Positions 6,587-7,763 of a stretch of 7,763 bases of DNA are shown here, in pieces (the stretch's first letter is position 1; every line of letters begins with the position of its first letter). Made by a program: the position numbers and the translations under genes. Source of the DNA: JALGWA01 sp964604955 (GTDB lineage Bacteria; Arandabacterota; Arandabacteria; Arandabacterales; JALGWA01); the NCBI GenBank assembly GCA_964604955.1, contig CAZSBE010000121.1, positions 1 through 7,763 of the forward strand. Reading direction: 5' to 3'. The notes beneath the pieces were generated by a model. That model saw nothing but the letters and a program-made list of their open reading frames with translations, was not told the DNA's origin and did no database searches.

Positions 6587-6616
6587 TTGACAAGAGATGA
6601 AGAGACTAGAGACAAT
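6587..6616 (+). promoter_or_regulatory. Sigma-70-type promoter for the envelope genes
   Basis: A perfect TTGACA -35 (6587-6592) is followed after 18 bases by GACAAT (6611-6616), four of six matches to TATAAT. Transcription would begin near 6623, giving a leader of roughly 78 bases before the ATG at 6701. That leader can form a hairpin from CAGAG-AGG to CCCCTCTG with one bulged A. This is the best promoter-like sequence in the window. Confidence 0.62.
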
Positions 6617-6700
6617 ACAGCGTCGAACTGGGCGATCAGAGAGGCACCTTCGTTGGGCACCGCCCCTCTGGTTTCCCGGTAGTACGGTAGGAGGTGTCGC

Positions 6701-6847
6701 ATGTTGTGGGCAATCGTAGTCATACTCATCATTCTATGGCTCCTCGGCTTCCTTACGCACTTCACTCTGGGCGGCTTCATCCATGTTCTACTCGTCATCG
6801 CGGTTATTGCTGTGCTGGTGCGTCTCATTCGGGGGCAAAGGCTGTAG
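6701..6847 (+). CDS. Small lmo0937-family membrane protein
   Basis: A 48-residue hydrophobic protein that matches, by its pattern, the lmo0937 (DUF5670) family of tiny inner-membrane proteins, whose biochemical role is unknown. It begins MLWAIVVILIILWLLGF, then a THFTLGGFIHVLLVIAV stretch, then AVLVRLIRGQRL. That makes two membrane segments (about 2-18 and 25-40) joined by the conserved glycine-containing turn, with a basic C-terminus. The start is firm: AGGAGG (6689-6694) lies six bases before ATG 6701. It is the first gene after the promoter at 6587, and the next gene starts 56 bases downstream with its own strong ribosome binding site. Members are often seen near other small stress or envelope genes; a link to envelope stress here is inference. 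Confidence 0.87.
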   Translation: MLWAIVVILIILWLLGFLTHFTLGGFIHVLLVIAVIAVLVRLIRGQRL

Positions 6848-6903
6848 CCGGTGCTTCGGCCAGAAGAAGCGTGGGGCATAGACTTTACGGAGGAGGGTTT
6901 GAT

Positions 6904-7536
6904 ATGTGGATTATTCGGGGCGTTGTTGTTGCAGTTCTGATCTTTTGTTTTGTGCTGCCGGCGGCAGCTCAGTACATAGGCGTAATGCAGTCCGCGGAGA
7001 CGGTGGACAAGGGCACGTTCAAGCTGATGGTCGCCCCGATCCTGGCATTCGGCAAGGACGGCGCAGATAACGAGTTCGGGATCGCGGCCCGTGGTGGATA
7101 CGGATTCACCGACCGCTTCGACGCCGAAGCCAAGCTGGGCTTCTTTGAGAATGGCACGTTCGTCGGCGCGGATGGCGAGTTGTGGATTCTGAAGGGTAAG
7201 GAAAAGCATGCCGGCCTGGATTTCTCGTTGGCGGGAGGCATCCACTGGGTTCTCGGTAAAGACAACTATTTCGACACCATGGGGTTCGAGATCACGCCGC
7301 TGTTGAGCGGGCACGTGAACGAGAGCATAGAGCTGTACGGCGCTCTGGATGCCTCGTTCGAGTCGATCAAGGATGCCCCGCCGGGGTTCGACGACACGTT
7401 CACGAGATTGCACCTCGTGCCCGGAATCGAGTACCGCCTGTCCGACAAAGCGGACCTGGTCGGCGAGATCGGTATCGGGCTCAACGATGACTCGTTCAAC
7501 TATGCGAGCGTCGGGATCGCTTTCTACCTCCGCTGA
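6904..7536 (+). CDS. Exported beta-barrel outer-membrane-like protein
   Basis: 210 residues. The N-terminus MWIIRGVVVAVLIFCFVLPA then AAQ is a Sec signal peptide, with a likely cut after Ala22. The mature part, about 188 residues, is built of alternating polar/nonpolar stretches rich in Gly and aromatics, such as TFKLMVAPILAFG, EFGIAARGGYGFT, RFDAEAKLGFF, LDFSLAGGIHWVLG, IELYGALDASFESI, TRLHLVPGIEYRL and ASVGIAFYLR. I count eight to ten possible strands, fitting a small outer-membrane barrel. The last residue is Arg instead of the usual terminal Phe, though aromatic Tyr and Phe are just before it. The start ATG 6904 is fixed by GGAGGAGGG (6889-6897) and the signal peptide; an upstream in-frame ATG at 6694 would overlap the lmo0937 gene and bury the signal peptide. 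TGA is followed at once by TAA. No specific function can be given. Confidence 0.88.
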   Translation: MWIIRGVVVAVLIFCFVLPAAAQYIGVMQSAETVDKGTFKLMVAPILAFGKDGADNEFGIAARGGYGFTDRFDAEAKLGFFENGTFVGADGELWILKGKEKHAGLDFSLAGGIHWVLGKDNYFDTMGFEITPLLSGHVNESIELYGALDASFESIKDAPPGFDDTFTRLHLVPGIEYRLSDKADLVGEIGIGLNDDSFNYASVGIAFYLR

Positions 7537-7544
7537 TAAGGCGT

Positions 7545-7565
7545 GGTGGGGTAGCGACACCCACC
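7545..7565 (+). terminator. Hairpin after the barrel gene, possible weak terminator
   Basis: GGTGGGGT (7545-7552) can pair with ACACCCACC (7557-7565) with one bulged A, giving eight pairs around an AGCG loop. Only TTCTGTTCG follows, so the T run is poor. It may terminate partially or stabilise the upstream message; the DUF3185 gene begins 95 bases further on and has no clear promoter of its own. Confidence 0.38.
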
Positions 7566-7659
7566 TTCTGTTCGTGATCGCCGCCGCCGTCAGGTGCTTC
7601 CGGCAGAGTTGGAGCGGAGGCGCCTGCAGGTGGTGCATGGACAGGAAAGGGCAAGTGAA

Positions 7660-7763
7660 ATGAAAACCGTTGGAATCGTACTCGTAGTCCTTGGAATCCT
7701 CGCGCTGGTCTACGGCGGAGTCAACTATAACAAGAACCGGACGGTCCTCCAGATGGGTGATAT
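7660..7763 (+). CDS. DUF3185-family small membrane protein, 3' truncated by window end
   Basis: Only the first 34 codons and two bases are present. The N-terminus MKTVGIVLVVLGILALVYGG is a single hydrophobic segment, followed by NYNKNRTVLQMGD. This matches the start of DUF3185 proteins, which have an N-terminal membrane helix, a short periplasmic-type stretch with a V-x-x-G-x pattern, and a second helix about 30 residues later; the second helix would lie beyond the window. ATG 7660 is preceded by AGGAAAGGG (7643-7651), an acceptable though not perfect ribosome binding site eight bases upstream. It is 123 bases downstream of the barrel gene, same strand, with a hairpin between them. The family has no known function; grouping with lmo0937-type proteins suggests an envelope role. 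Confidence 0.8.
   Translation, partial: MKTVGIVLVVLGILALVYGGVNYNKNRTVLQMGD

Noticed and set aside
6694..6903. Longer N-terminus for the barrel protein starting at ATG 6694
   Set aside because: It would overlap the lmo0937 gene in another frame and place the signal peptide in the interior; ATG 6904 has its own GGAGGAGGG.
6529..7638. 369-codon minus-strand frame over the envelope genes
   Set aside because: Opposite two plus-strand genes that have strong ribosome binding sites, a signal peptide and membrane segments.

Overview
The window looks like a piece of a GC-rich bacterial chromosome, probably a scaffold from a draft or metagenome assembly, because it carries a run of ten N at 394-403. 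The predicted outer-membrane barrel protein near the right end implies a Gram-negative cell. The mix of small envelope/stress families, RecD2-type (not RecBCD-type) helicase and frequent ATA and AGG codons would suit a deltaproteobacterial or related lineage, but no marker here fixes the taxon; this is inference.

Layout, all genes on the plus strand. (1) 1-393: 3' part of a MogA/MoaB-type molybdopterin adenylyltransferase, cut by the window edge on the left and by the assembly gap on the right. (2) 451-2607: recD2, a superfamily 1B DNA helicase; the reading frame happens to stay open through the N run, so a naive translation fuses it to mogA. (3) 2608-3200: a 593-base intergenic stretch holding a 32-base tandem repeat that starts inside the recD2 stop region, inverted GTCAGG-type palindromic motifs, a candidate promoter and a structured leader. 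(4) 3201-5948: complete uvrA, the damage-recognition ATPase of nucleotide excision repair. Its last codons and stop lie inside a short repeat-like sequence (GGGGTCAGGTCTTGA). (5) 6041-6117: tRNA-Trp(CCA) with encoded 3' CCA, followed by a strong hairpin terminator. (6) 6161-6586: no convincing gene, several hairpins. (7) 6587-7763: a promoter with a perfect TTGACA -35 box, then three small envelope genes in one direction: a 48-residue lmo0937-family membrane protein, a 210-residue exported beta-barrel protein, and the start of a DUF3185 membrane protein cut by the window end.

The left half is thus housekeeping (cofactor synthesis and DNA repair), with recD2 and uvrA both acting in genome maintenance but separated by nearly 600 bases and probably separately transcribed. 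The right end is an accessory-looking envelope cluster downstream of a tRNA gene. I see no CRISPR array, no intact transposase or integrase and no clear new system; the points most worth following are the repeat-derived end of uvrA, the tandem repeat grown out of the recD2 end, and the small envelope cluster.
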